Source of the DNA: an uncultured Kiritimatiellota bacterium
Lineage (GTDB): Bacteria > Verrucomicrobiota > Kiritimatiellia > RFP12 > DVOR01
DNA length: 64,000 bases
Direction of reading: 5' to 3'
NCBI GenBank assembly: GCA_944391055.1
Contig: CALXSF010000003.1
Span: 1-64,000 of the forward strand
Positions 52,201-55,799 of the stretch are shown here, one piece after another. Numbering within the stretch: position 1 is the stretch's first letter; every line of letters begins with the position of its first letter. The translations under genes were made by a program, and so were the position numbers. The notes under the pieces were generated by a model that saw only the letters and a list, made by a program, of their open reading frames with translations, was not told the origin of the DNA and did no database searches.

Positions 52201-54658
52201 CAAGACCGGCCCCGGCACCCTCGAGATCGCCGGCGAGTTCGGCGCCAATGTCCCCGTCACCCTCGCCGAGGGCACGCTCCGCGTCGCCGGCTCCGTCAAC
52301 GTCACCGACCTCAACGACGGCGCCACCACCCCCGACTGGGTCGTCGAGGGCGGCGCCACCCTTGCCTTCGCCACCGCCTCCACCGGCGCGCAGGACTTCG
52401 GCAACGGCTCGCTGACCTTCCGCACCGGTAGCACCCTCGACGTCGGCGCCAACGCCATCACCATCCGCGGGCAGACCGCCTTCGAGGACGGCGCCGTCGT
52501 CGCCCTCGGCGAAGGCGTCCGCCTCGGCTCCCTCACCTTCGGCAGCAACGTCTCGGTCGACGGCTCGGTCACCGTCTCCCTCGACGCCGTCGACCCCGAC
52601 GCCCTCGACACCCTCGTCGCCGGCGGCACCTATCCCCTCATCACCTTCGCCGAGGGCGCCCGCACCGGCACCGGCGTCTTCCTCCTCGGCGGCGACAGCC
52701 TCGTCGAGCTCTCCCAGCGCGGCTGGTCCCTGCGCGACGACGGCGAGGTCGTCTCCCTCGTCGCCTTCGGCAACGGCTCCTACTACACCTGGGCCGGCAC
52801 CGACGCCGACGCCGGCGCCGGCAACTGGGGCAACGCCGCCTGGGTCGAGAACGGCGAGGACGAGCGCGTCGCCTGGCCGGAGGACGGCACCCCCGCCGTC
52901 GTCCTCCAGGACCGCGACCCCCTCGACGAGGCCGCCGAGATCCCCGCCGCCGCCCGCACCCTCGATTGGACGCTCGGCGCGCAGACCCTCTCCGCCTTCC
53001 GCTGCGACAACAGCCTCCCCGCCCAGGGCGACACCGAGCTCAGCCACGACTACACGCTCCTCTCCTCCGGCGGCACCGCCAACACCCTGAGCGTCCAGGG
53101 CGACTTCCTCAAGACCGGCGACGCCAAGCTCACCGTCTCGCGCATCGTCTCCTTCGGCGCCGACGGCGCCCTCCGCCTCCTCGGCGGCGAGACCGAGTTC
53201 ACCGCCCTCCTCCGTTCCGACTCCGGTGACCTCACCCAGCCCCTCACCCTCGCCGGCGGCGCCACGCTCCGCTTCTCCGGCACCGCCAACCGCAACCTGA
53301 TGGGCCGCCTCGAGGGCGACGCCACCGGCACGATCGTTCAGGCCGGCTCCGGCACCCTCACCCTCGGCGCGGCGCTTGACGACCTCGGCGCGCTCGACGT
53401 CCAAAGCGGCGTCGCCACCCTCGCCGCCGACGACCACTACGCCGTCGCCCCCGCCATCACCCTCGCCCCCGGCGCCACCCTCGGCTACACCGGCACCCTC
53501 GCCCAGGCCGGCGACGTCTCCTTCGACGTCAACGCCGGCGCCGACCCCGCCGGCACCCTCCTGTGGCAGGGCCGCGCCTCCGCCGAGACCGGGCGCTCCC
53601 CGCGCCTCGCCGCCGCCGACGGCGCCGCGCTCCGCGTCGCCCGCCTCCGCTACGACTCCGCCCAAGGCCACCTCGTCGTCGACCCCGGCGTCCTCCCCGA
53701 GACCGCCACCCTCGCCCTCGAGCAAGGCGGCTCCGAGACCACCGCCCTCTGGCTCGGCGCGCAGACCGACCTCGCCGCGGGCTTCACCCTCGCCGGCCTC
53801 ACCGCCGACGCCGCCCAAGGCGGCATCATCGCCGCCGAGCCCGTCGTCGACGCCTTCTCCAGCCCCGTCTGGTCCACCAACCGCGTCGTCACCCTCGCCC
53901 TCGACGCCGCCGCCGACGAGACCGAGCGCACCTTCGCCGGCACCTTCATGGGCGCCCTCGCCGCCGACGGCACCGAGATCCGCGCCGGCCTCACCGTCGG
54001 CAGCGCCGCCCCCGACGCCGCCGCCAAGCCGCGCTTCACCCTCTCCGGCGTCTCCGAGGACAGCCACCTCGGCGCCCTCACCGTCGGCCCCCAGACCCGC
54101 GTCGAGGTCACCGGCGCCTGGGCCGGCCCCGTCGCCGTCGACGCCCAGGGCGGCGAGCTCGCCGGCTCCGGCACCGTCGGCTCCGAGGCCGGCGCCGTCG
54201 ACGTCCCCGCCGGCGCCACCCTCTCCGCCGCCTACTACGGCCGCCGCGAGCAGGCCGACGGCACCTACCGCCAGGAGACGATCCCCGCCACCCTCACCAT
54301 CCCCGGCACCCTCCGAATCGAGACCGGCACCAAGCTCCGCGTCCTCGTCCGCTCCACCCTCCAGGGCGCCTCTTGGGTCTCCTGCGTCGAGGCCACGACC
54401 CTCAGCCTCCCCATGGTCGCCGGCTCCTCCGGCGAGACGATGCTCGACGTCACCGTCGAGCTTGAGCCCGGCGCCTCCGCCTCCAACGTCAAGATCCTGG
54501 GCTGGCAGGGCCTCTCCGGCGGCGGCAAGATCAACGGCACCGTCACCGTCGTCGACCCCGAGGGCAACCCCGTCGAGGGCTCCTTCACCCTCCGCCAGAA
54601 GTCCGACGGCCTCTACCTCTACCGCTCCAACTCCCGCTTCTGGATGATCCTGCGCTGA
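28244..54658 (+). CDS. 8804-residue secreted protein: discoidin, LamG and beta-strand repeats plus a recurring module
   Basis: One uninterrupted frame. The start at 28244 (MKTRLLKRFG) has GAGG seven bases upstream; an ATG at 28232 is also in frame. A signal peptide ends near residue 40. Four F5/8-type-C (discoidin-like) domains fill ~80-745 and a fifth lies at ~5690-5870, all with the pattern DAYAFTTADVTYRNPIAWTV. LamG-like domains lie at ~1240-1480 and ~3050-3290. Eleven copies of a 200-250-residue module (see findings) occur between 755 and 6960. Between and after them are long beta-solenoid tracts with autotransporter-associated repeats (KTGAGALTL, KTGPGRLTL, KTGPGTLEI, QAGSGTLTL). There is no autotransporter barrel and no PEP-CTERM; the end is SNSRFWMILR. 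It is probably a surface-exposed or released glycan-binding fibre. The long open frame extending upstream through uvrB is a composition artefact. Confidence 0.88.
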   Translation: MKTRLLKRFGASGCPVAQGGLFLLALSALMLTAPAPLRAQAADGAVTVTFSGKSADAITASAPLAFGALESQSYDSAEQTAVTARYVRLSVAEVQYDINTGAAAGSGSGARGVAFAEFGLTYQGEPIDLSEATLDSAGHSGEHTAANLLDGSTDTKWYHEATTTWVSLDLKQATTFDAYAFTTADVTYRNPIAWTVEVSDDNATWRRVDQRNLRTKAAATALGTATAHAFAFNFPNTDEAAEGAARYVRFRLKLRDAAGGGDDASSVALRAVDLLRDGQSVLPENTLVRDYSAVRAQTVARPSLMLTDDAEGTAEISNPKYWTAGANGVAAFTLDLGQAVAFDSYTLTTADVAYRDPVGWVVEVSDDNARWSVVDARNWASDAEADAALGANQANTYPADLAVVAPAPRHARYARFVFTRWQTPDHTVSSGQGAGNYGIALSEIRLIKGCADLTAQATITVSPVATEGDVAKLKDGDLANAGYRVDETALSDETPLTVTLDLGEAGADFDTYLIACASARYRNPLAWRVELSDDGTDWEVWDERGYDDLTMVPQGYANILVTPKAVRSGVLRAWRYLRWTSDAATSGDYPALGQFSPLLGGFPVLPGSGYSVSGSATQASCGWANIVDGEYCYRGANEKGWGSASPVTFTLDLGREIAFDGYRIQLADHGPRNPARWTLEASNDQATWTLIDRQDFGDGAGGSAYFGTNNTTTNTCSGPNGDNGALYTWRDFTLPADISLSDDPVNGSVGTLTGASVSFVLGACGQSGALDIAGPGLYGVGPYQVPGDGWNNLNLSGTGAYTLSDVHDCDGNTVEGMSFTVAANHGDLARVAVTEDPDYDASDAVMAPGYGLLRAGAEAMAVLKTKNTNRGDIGSPDFDEYTISGVPYRQFTAVIYIGRSVYTAGEDGHDPVVVKQTRWRGLSSGGANRDYYTKYTYVDGRLTIVPDTASGTSKVGLWGDPAVAWSNEIGSGVMVIPNLTPDANGNFTFNLSWKNNGKNNTSWRSAFRGVQLFEQETLWHEPLADETNAIGFAFGATASDEDDLDPEALYGMDGYAFPGSGWNELTSYAQTFADGSVIDRFGEAVPGLTMTLARVSGSNGIDSNGNNPRVLPPFEHRTPYTQSPARVTLEGIPYANYSLILYLNKDLGWAKGSHIGPVRLTVDGATTSYTYRDGALVIGTDDWGDYTEAGVVGVEGVGVMVIPNLSAPSLTFETTGGDYNCQLQGFQIVETPLVIPTYSLLHGFHFDTIDPQNANDVAPLDVGTGGRAVGYPSDLTPSYRRLVAAGEGAFGDNALKMGRGVGGLGSGTNSDGLYLHNPQGLGCGSDTGFTLSFFWRLNADDAGNDRGILSFVVGGQQYRVGRYGGTFQCSLYPNGSWDEDDDGEEYSVYTNISQGQWHHVAIVYNPDVAADGTGKAGLDFYLDGEKQGSFYGAARVPAGQLTHLLIGRGFKDNTLPGSYTAVGTVNSTCVTNYKDSDLDEVGLFNFSATAEEVAWLAQNPVGLPPTRSPDDAWNAAGPNLSAKVDQGNWSHFFFRPSGLRHGGDRVPALTPGRVQLRSATVAWHFGGNNNANAVRLVVVDDSGNVAAVSEPSAPTPANTAEPTVFAFPEGTLLDYDAQYQGHFVPAGTVPAVGAAFDTAQHVTVRYETVPGEGDVTGFYVAGNTAAEPVIAFVFETDWSGTADGDGNAINIDVSVDGMDTMERDGFYGVVPYKGSQWNLLSGASGSAVSVSGVALKDSAGHEGITLSATARSFGSWPSDSALSLEGCLTDPYTTGSGVTMTVEGIPYDTYDVYVYMAGGAWSQNGSVILNGDTSAYYYMAEGATEASVAASNTYWGDASSDAGTQAVLGENVLRIANVSGPTLTIQTVRGSGNGRACLHAVQIVERAKVAAVNVKIWHTNDLLDAGTYGVVPFTGDAWTRLRFTTTNINWSGTGVDTQGRPVSIALAGREIDPNSRPSGADLLLRDALLDNIDGNVTEQPYVTVSGIPYETYDAYVYMTASQWDLNGSVVVNDDETRFYTMNGSEPAVASENTAWGNPQTDTPILGTNVIRIPGLSGDTLKLHARRNDANSWRGSIAAVQIVGRVDVEPDDTWVATLTGDTVASTLTLTTTDGASTALFPDLPEGAKVELTAEADATLTLNAALPALASLTVIGPGTLTLAGPNAITAAEATIASGALACGPGILTLTGEEAALTIAAEAAFRPLGQDGARFALALAGPGAVEVAAGQDVTLAAAAPNYSGAVTVAGTLRLGADNALGVGTVTVPAGGVLDLNGFVLTQALTLSGGTLRNAVSGFAASVNFGAGSGSVAEGETGGLVPMLGAYWTDTTAATDRETGAFTFYPLERIAVSGAEPAFAGEPGSLRWATDNTWSNTANATSFLKGYLDDTGSYTLNMDVPEAVAASGYDLYIYSSTDANGAFSARLVRGDDGTEVAYTYADGVLVAGSTSGWGSSVLGRSTLAEGTNVMVLRGRTDRSLRIRFPNSSGRGGVAALQMVTHGAAVTGPVTVTADSTLEAAAAIRFASAVTGAGNLTKTGAGALTLEGADLGERTLDVEAGAADFAASNTTAALALSLRAGASAAVSADLELANLSGAGALTLAEGVTLGLNAGEALFEGSVAVTGGAEAALAHDWSLSFDTGWDNINNSSTLFGLEGYQVEGTNWNKMGSAGSDITDHTVTDPKRGDGTTLSGVSMHFRTQGSTWYRSGYGDHMMKGYTNGPARMTFSGLPAGDYEVLVYGSSNTARANSPIKVITSDGARYYTYVDGALTASEAVPAAGWGLSNYDVVSNGQRLGLSVIKAPATVGEDGSLVIEMSDSDDPAAGPGLDWQMPSGVAVMGGIGGFQLFRVSDEQPAAAVPTATIAQRGGTQTFLSLPEGLTLSALGGELIYGGSDAVVVGDLFANGGDLTSLSAQTLTAEYTELTQGAVDLGGLASDAASARPTAVEQDDATVRNFRLREEGEILYRDIADFDKWFPEGFIPVGHYRIRLSGDLADQLPFPFTFTVLGADPTATFTVYDATGAEAAAGTWSAEGSTITLHSSGAIVGDVSTLPAPRFHYAFDGNVNAAADATQQLNLTGSSPAYTDEDVENGRALSAGQPWTNGNGGDWAFGEGDDWSLGLYVNIGPTCAANTVLVGMTDGSGQSSAMGGLTLATGDEADTVTLWQRTADGKAEVATADLGPGGNDAWHFILVTHTASTIKIYVDNELRATASGDFSVRQAAFQMGSIRGTAISDFGLSNWVGQDVKADDLAIWGAALREGQLAMAMARVVGKWHWHAGDTPAALFDPAAEDWADILGAASPWVNDGTHSARATLTVPATLADVVQALTDHAFAARFLALDGVGITHAVPADGAVPALPATVTDFAVSNDLTLDLRNLGADTLGQAIGGSTGAKVVDGEWRGDVALRNAPDGFAVEAQNLGDGIYLTAEIDDPDYIPPHEWGMSFDTLWDSLDAATFYGIESYQVEGANWNSFSAGTDVTVNNPKLGDGTTLSGVSMRFQTQGGTWYRSSYGDLMMKGYTNGPARMTFSGLPAGKYEVLLYGSSTTNRPNSPLKVITSSEALYYTYVGGALVASEEVPAAGWGQSNYNTVSNGQRLGTSVIKAPATVGDDGSLILEFSDSDDPEAGPGLDWQMPEGVAVMGGIGGFQLFRVADVPTYTRTVSGDGETWRQADAWTNAATGETADVPEDGAILIVSLSGDATLTVSQAGLDFAQLRLLGEGTLTLSFDGTWITDADYRSIPLGGSLDQTLLTGRHDPDRVRVWMAPLPYGATASLTHGDASAIAEITLPAELYPDETGTVSVNFWDFTDGDNDNNSTEGRLTGSTAAPDPYRTWWEYWNEYPTFEDGQNGQSRTWDLDFVPNAQKGAAGAAVTTVEDAITLNIWNSYGGGRNTDRKLLEGFLNDRPVGQNSGDNSNLSIRVPEDWGAYTAVIYVSNNQTFENKWLPKYVNGRIYTYNADGALWDITDEWGGSYDGTYDNNPDDEAYWWGQNEVGDELLEGVNMMIVPGLTGDFSLAWWPVVNASGSVDLNAGARGSVAAVQLIQETAPDLDAARVFRATVSGETDWASVAWTMNGAETAERPGEGDVAELILSGDATLSCTDADAAVGTLRVYGEGHALAFPAAQRENLAVGAWAFLNDLTFVLTAAEDTLPEATPGPRRVRYDYAYAGDYATTADHETEFAAGFEGTLSHEGGLAEFSGGTAALVMGASATATDLVFSGDVRVTTTGDGNTEGFRFGNGTVVFRGNAQASLSRLHLGAANTNEAGVIDFVVEGDASVTVTGSQNIHSGTTWNTNTLQLCDWNCTTTLTFRGNARFAAEQADAVLAHSGTAGFTHTLNVEDEAEVRVRGVAVHGADPASLNLSGGRLLVGEGGFRSYSATTSALSLAFEGGALGAFEDATLGADAAAALTAVSGSPVFDGDDGATLTVGAAALIPADAERLTVRGGTLRLAAASLSELPALELDGGTLAFTGTASAPRLAFQGGALALDGGFLTLDAFVVHQEAEISIPLAERVSDGGYLAMASGLPVPDTSNIVFSLSLDPDRAETARVLPLTPLFLGTYAEGATPSVRGFGIANNTNGAITDYEACYASGSAGPGLYVALQGAEVQRQLDVALSAQEPGGYRLTQSAVDAWPYHAFTGMVNDARLLIGEGGVALPHMSFSGQRIVIVADGTEPHVLLRGMSCSIGAELVFDLSGWADALPAFVQGAVLDVPASVCLVSAGTAKSSPAIRLSADLGDYEPPAGFTVTVEATSDGVYLVARAERRARAVSVNFTERAVPLAAPPAKPGAYAVPVAAWNDLQGSFASADLTLSDIAGAPSGQAVAASGQPTQVAAYASLTNRDDGAPASILQVWLDDSAAQTLRVSNVPFAAYRLAFIFSNDLEGAAYAPVTVNGVPYCMDAEGFVRRDVRGYEGRDRNGNLTIDIPADDAWGSTDRPDAADPIRLGANALVTDVLTASAAEIALPAFAYARTYAGLAALQIIEAPEPTDAVEAAAYTLDWSLHGDTDLTLADVDLDDGSETAARWVSGPDNALTVSVPAGYDVSLTLPAGFEADRLICEGEGSLTLRVASGGAALNRLNAARLANLTVGFPCTGVDYTPAQGLNRFEGAFDNNGETYVIAEGSTLSLGPDSGIVTNFDEGTASLLIDATSTGTLRRDYPTVNASADTNLTMAFRDGVGPGDGNVINNSAHLLVEDGDTLAITDRYHIDSTSGEWRYTQTGGLAQFLNTTANEGGLLIFNNAAAIGSTGTLTLTGGRLEAYIVSSWRQDSTVTADLSGDAVLAVGAGGLRTHASGATFDLAFRDDATLELTDATLPLSGTGQVAASFQGGRIRLGETAQGGESELSVPLTFAGTEANPTRVEAGSFGTLLLGAANAGSGEIRVESGTLATATATALGNATVTVAPGATFESRYVSGVPSGGSGGTAASGRSSISVNIVGGYVYQSYDYPGTEVSGPTGLWPVAANGWNNLFPADDSSTDFQSSPTVSSGILEVDGATGTTRETSVSVTGLGKESTCLDVPSSSAANPPASAAGSLTYGGIGLWIAGTSTRAPGLLVEDIPYDSYDAYIYLGGREDGVFPAVSVNGSWYKGDGSATVSAAVTDGMAETWGSTADARESNGALTFREGVNVLVVRGLTGDLSVLCPHTGAEGLAASDGGVRVDSAAGNAFLAGVQIVSTEAAEADEGDDTPTVTQPVPVTDIRLSTTGKSGGTAIQELRLYDGGTWIYPWPLGTTIEGTAGNGSGNEGLNALIDGVAGSSGTVGTDATPLNPETGEAYSYTGPVKHNKWYVISTSDCTATIHLGEPTVFDAYAFVISDAASRTPTEWTLEVSYDNGGSWETVDTKSGFESPSANTETERWAVSLRTEEVPLEGEGQDRVVFEAGSTLRAVALAETPTLPYAAKLAGSIGLPAEGKDALRFFLNGVEYAPDAVTVEQGTGTVTFGEGGALTTEAVVWDTVNALSGVWANGVSGPWQDGETYRDGAAVTFPAKTDTTDPITVTVQGVVAPATFDLDVGDSYTFAADAEGGRIDLSAVAADENSRYPIGSGVTLDVPIGTALPTTGPHAPYAALRLFGRLSDGGRTATLLGSGAIGGSGQGTHGVWHTGSGGDLTWTPHTGETQILSAFGTHLSGDGTITVAGQTDDEGNVVGGGTLQFGGTLNGTNWNGSFTGAFAVRDGATMDFTMTRAYGEDADEQSLFRNGTTAIFTGDHVGFTLTNHGTLRFSGCRGIVGGWSNARQESLVQSQPIHIGYGSAVEYNYKATSNGQQYTPYGFLFNGDGAAIRILDGDDSAPSKGANYRGLFQGVGTTLIVAGVGEAGDPADPKTDDTYVQNPEDPDGDPIPSETYGLLTEGITATIEGEEGTSLRCWRRSDLSYADPVLQVGTNSTLRILCDMQSGSDGGFDKTGPGRLTLEHAEYPSELHIDVQEGTLGGDGELTYDASDVTVRTGAAIEAGLTLPLLTLEPNAALVVDVTGQRQLRADRVLFETGGVYPVRALGDIPDPTGREPVKVMAWGGAQGVGAVTFALDEALLAAGYGVEVRADGLYLMSTVTYVRELDIAVDPANPPSVYRVAWYSTGAWYLLGDPAKTPCDWAVTATQGANALFVLPDAYADGTVVPPRVVLVLDRPVSFSSVRFAVRVTDPASGAETFETRSVAVVYHYDLTNEAMPGEDQALSFTWVPSLTVIAPEGLPAGTASISADVPAGYAYELRDNTAVVYASATRPALNVSFTGKSQGDPSWLDADADPCGAVAFAGVYWNNALAGVGGDTQYVAQSGSHTLYRLDATVAGVGTDAEGHVITAPVSFVTVGATNVGSRRGESQACLAASFLAGSNTDLPADLLASGNMDDPATSSGWALKVEEIPFARYDLYLLFAGEADGAVTYPAVRVKVGSGAWHTYTFVNGWTAPGHTGDAWAGEGGVRDVGFQDGLNVLHLRLEGAEGGTLQVAPCDGGNDNPAAVGLAAIQIVSCEDDGASLRRLGAGAWSDPSGWELVSDAGTETGAWADSTAEAPRVALIPSTTRLEADMAAAAPYLRLTGAATMTFEGLAGALSVGALDLSEMDSGATLNFAEDIFATTPNVILAPDLTLTLPESDTGTTRVGWRWVMDDATRTGGATSQTATLHKTRGGELVIENEFQGQLQIDEGTLWLSTENGAYDRTGKPIAGDGIFGKTGPGDLFVEWDDLRTTGASGGIIARCDGGVLYLQANNADAANLPQGMTVRAEGSGTILFTHTGGEERNYFRDGTLLGSDGGTIRFRSCSNIFTQTRADMPNIRLEGGQLYNEVGSHIHVADFISAGDSRIYYSGNSTTGTWYREAFNLWDSRLVVESGTLAAHADTGQNNSFVIRAVEDYGYGTGSYIQVAAGAAFYSDLPIQGGQGNANRNLIKTGGGIWVQTRSTANGAGNNGSSWWASDLQIREGTLRFNLGTFEQSQQGGTRAINVYDGARLDGAGRINNNINVTINGGATLASGLPDGWEGIGRDFRWYNASNFPAAFKGEPSNSLGRLYVEGNLTFGNGATFEVNLNQGNLLHVDGTVTFGSTLTVRLENLPTALPTARRLTDFVGTVSGSPAISCPEAAALDAEIRLCTEADATREGDDEQVNLWLIPSEANYTWADQDGNWSAALWRQGDTEGVAFPYAENAAATNAPTARVQASARDFALAVDKGERVSDGRAWGIYALVFASEAGRAATLTQGAAVTADADGLPTYDGLNRPSVGVSLWKLGDGRSVLETPLSLGSAGGAATGTIAAGELRFRRAIIQETPSAGVARNTAPIDLEIYDGATVAFDLTATEAEVNYLEAQGDTQGWSPLLQTLSGALTGSGTLAVVGDAAAAAVDGQGNPLFGASRPQVTLTGTADGGVSYAVTNATLTLAGAIPSGSYDTATRRAADVGLGGRLELNATTALGWATNWVWRLSADTAENGRAAVVATTQNARLRGAVQVIRTGDDAAAEQSATFGTTQAYLDAPLAVDVPAATTLQLLGFWQTPQDAAATASLAKTGPGTLEIAGEFGANVPVTLAEGTLRVAGSVNVTDLNDGATTPDWVVEGGATLAFATASTGAQDFGNGSLTFRTGSTLDVGANAITIRGQTAFEDGAVVALGEGVRLGSLTFGSNVSVDGSVTVSLDAVDPDALDTLVAGGTYPLITFAEGARTGTGVFLLGGDSLVELSQRGWSLRDDGEVVSLVAFGNGSYYTWAGTDADAGAGNWGNAAWVENGEDERVAWPEDGTPAVVLQDRDPLDEAAEIPAAARTLDWTLGAQTLSAFRCDNSLPAQGDTELSHDYTLLSSGGTANTLSVQGDFLKTGDAKLTVSRIVSFGADGALRLLGGETEFTALLRSDSGDLTQPLTLAGGATLRFSGTANRNLMGRLEGDATGTIVQAGSGTLTLGAALDDLGALDVQSGVATLAADDHYAVAPAITLAPGATLGYTGTLAQAGDVSFDVNAGADPAGTLLWQGRASAETGRSPRLAAADGAALRVARLRYDSAQGHLVVDPGVLPETATLALEQGGSETTALWLGAQTDLAAGFTLAGLTADAAQGGIIAAEPVVDAFSSPVWSTNRVVTLALDAAADETERTFAGTFMGALAADGTEIRAGLTVGSAAPDAAAKPRFTLSGVSEDSHLGALTVGPQTRVEVTGAWAGPVAVDAQGGELAGSGTVGSEAGAVDVPAGATLSAAYYGRREQADGTYRQETIPATLTIPGTLRIETGTKLRVLVRSTLQGASWVSCVEATTLSLPMVAGSSGETMLDVTVELEPGASASNVKILGWQGLSGGGKINGTVTVVDPEGNPVEGSFTLRQKSDGLYLYRSNSRFWMILR
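36280..36786 (+). repeat. Intragenic duplication, copy 1
   Basis: Aligns without gaps to 38683-39189 at an offset of 2403 bases (801 codons). Landmarks on the same offset are GGCAC at 36293, ATGATGAAGG at 36371, TCCAACGGCCAG at 36599 and GCAGATGCCC at 36721. Inside the 8804-residue protein gene. Confidence 0.8.
38683..39189 (+). repeat. Intragenic duplication, copy 2
   Basis: Second copy of 36280-36786. Long exact stretches interrupted by single-base differences point to a recent in-frame duplication, more recent than that of the other modules. Confidence 0.8.
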
Positions 54659-54681
54659 CCCGCGCGGCCGCCCCTCCCTTC

Positions 54682-54710
54682 GCGCCCCCTTCCCGGGGGC
54701 GCTTTCTTTT
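54682..54710 (+). terminator. Intrinsic terminator after the 8804-residue protein gene
   Basis: GCGCCCCC (54682-54689) pairs with GGGGGCGC (54695-54702) around a five-base loop, followed by TTTCTTTT, 23 bases after the stop. Confidence 0.85.
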
Positions 54711-54728
54711 GCTCGGGCGCGAAAACCC

Positions 54729-54757
54729 TTGCCTTGTCAACCCGAAGGTGGTATCTT
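54729..54757 (+). promoter_or_regulatory. Promoter of the structured RNA and PEP-CTERM gene
   Basis: TTGCCT (54729-54734) and TATCTT (54752-54757) with a 17-base spacer, preceded by an A-run. Transcription should start at about 54762-54764, some 230 bases before the next start codon. Confidence 0.6.
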
Positions 54758-54965
54758 AGGGGCACGCAGCGGGAGAGCCGCTGCATTGTGCGACCGCACA
54801 ATCAGGACGTAATCTGAAACTTAGGAACTTTCTGCCAACGTCCGAAATGTGCGCACGCGATTCCGCGTGCCCTTTTTGGTGTTTTGGCAAAGGCTTCCTA
54901 AGGCCCCAGATTAGATACCGAAAAGGGCACTTCTCGTCCCGGGGCCTTCTTCGGTCTCACCAGAC
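54758..54965 (+). ncRNA. Structured, pseudoknotted RNA or regulatory leader of unknown class
   Basis: Perfect hairpins: 54766-54772 with 54778-54784; 54785-54791 with 54796-54802 (GACC loop); 54805-54810 with 54838-54843; 54900-54907 with 54941-54948; and 54954-54957 with 54962-54965. Two long helices interleave. CTTAGGAACTTTCTGCCAA (54820-54838) pairs with 54884-54902 (19 positions, two mismatches, two G-U). GTGCCCTTTTTGG (54867-54879) pairs with 54918-54930 (13 of 13 with one G-U). The second helix would absorb the U-tract of the hairpin at 54853-54877. The 5' end (54760-54767) is also complementary to 54865-54872. It does not match tmRNA, 6S, RNase P, SRP or riboswitch consensus features known to me. 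It could be a free RNA, or a leader that controls the PEP-CTERM gene by attenuation. Confidence 0.65.
54853..54877 (+). terminator. Terminator-like hairpin inside the structured RNA
   Basis: GCACGCG (54853-54859) and CGCGTGC (54864-54870) form a 7-bp stem with an ATTC loop, followed by CC and five Ts. Its right arm and U-tract can alternatively pair with 54760-54767 or 54918-54930, so it may be conditional. Confidence 0.5.
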
Positions 54966-54994
54966 GGGGCGGGAAACGGAGAAATCCAAGACAT

Positions 54995-55705
54995 ATGAAA
55001 CACATCCTCACCGCGGCCCTCGCCACGCTGGCCCTCGGCGCCGCCCAGGCCGTCACGGTCGGCTGGACGCCGGCCTCTTACGATTGGACGGTGGACTCGT
55101 TCACGAACGGCTCGGGCAACCCCAGCCAGACGCTCAACCTGACGGAGGGCTGCGGCACGGTCGCCGCGCTCATCACCACGTCCGACGCCTTCGCCGCCAA
55201 CCGCGCCAACATCTTCGCGATCGAGAATGACGGGTTCGGCACGACGGCCTTCCGCATGGCGAACGGCGCCGTCGGCGAGACCGCCAACGAAAACCCCGGC
55301 AACGGCACCGACATCGGCATCGTCACCGGCGCGCGCGGCACGGCCTGGCGCGAGGGGAGCACGAAGGTCTCCGCCTCCGCGAACGGCACCTACCTGCTCA
55401 CCGCCACCTATTCGTACGCGGATGGGGTGATGACGCTGACCTGCCGCGTGAACGACGCCGTCGTCTTCACCGGCACGGCGGAGATGGCCGCCGCCCCCAC
55501 GGCGCTCACCATCTCCAACATCGGCTCCTTCGGGCAGCAGAACTTCTTCACGATGGAGGAACTCTCCGGCTACGACGCCGCGCTCACCGCCGCGCAGATT
55601 GAGTGGCTGACCGAGAACGGGACCACCGTGCTGCCCGAGCCGACGGCGCTGGCGCTACTGGCCCTCGGCGCGGCGGGCCTGGCGCTCCGCCGCCGCGTGG
55701 CGTGA
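54995..55705 (+). CDS. PEP-CTERM surface protein, LamG-like
   Basis: A 236-residue protein. It has a signal peptide (MKHILTAALATLALGAAQA), a single beta-sandwich-like domain of ~180 residues and a C-terminal PEP-CTERM signal: LPEPTALALLALG, a hydrophobic helix and RRRVA. The segment NFFTMEELSGYDAALTAAQIEWL resembles the end of a LamG/concanavalin domain. PEP-CTERM proteins are cut and anchored by an exosortase; none is encoded here. GGAGA lies 12 bases before the ATG, rather far, and a ~230-base structured leader precedes it, so expression may be controlled in the leader. The terminator follows 41 bases after the stop. Confidence 0.85.
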   Translation: MKHILTAALATLALGAAQAVTVGWTPASYDWTVDSFTNGSGNPSQTLNLTEGCGTVAALITTSDAFAANRANIFAIENDGFGTTAFRMANGAVGETANENPGNGTDIGIVTGARGTAWREGSTKVSASANGTYLLTATYSYADGVMTLTCRVNDAVVFTGTAEMAAAPTALTISNIGSFGQQNFFTMEELSGYDAALTAAQIEWLTENGTTVLPEPTALALLALGAAGLALRRRVA

Positions 55706-55746
55706 GTTTCAGGAGACACGGGGAGGGCGCCTGAGTGCCCTCCCCC

Positions 55747-55778
55747 GCCCCCGGCCCGTTTGGGCCGGGGGCTTTTTT
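55747..55778 (+). terminator. Intrinsic terminator after the PEP-CTERM gene
   Basis: An 11-bp perfect GC stem (55747-55757 with 55762-55772), GTTT loop, then six Ts. Confidence 0.92.
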
Positions 55779-55799
55779 GGCGGCGGCGCGAAAAAAGGC

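Noticed and set aside
54908..54919. GATTAGATACC resembling the 16S rRNA 790-loop region
   Set aside because: Only about 11 bases match, with no flanking rRNA similarity; chance or unrelated loop sequence.
54758..54965. tmRNA, 6S RNA, SRP RNA, RNase P RNA or retron RNA
   Set aside because: There is no tRNA-like 3' end or tag frame, no single long bulged rod, no SRP GGAAGCAGC-type motif, no RNase P GAGGAAAGTC motif and no reverse transcriptase gene nearby.
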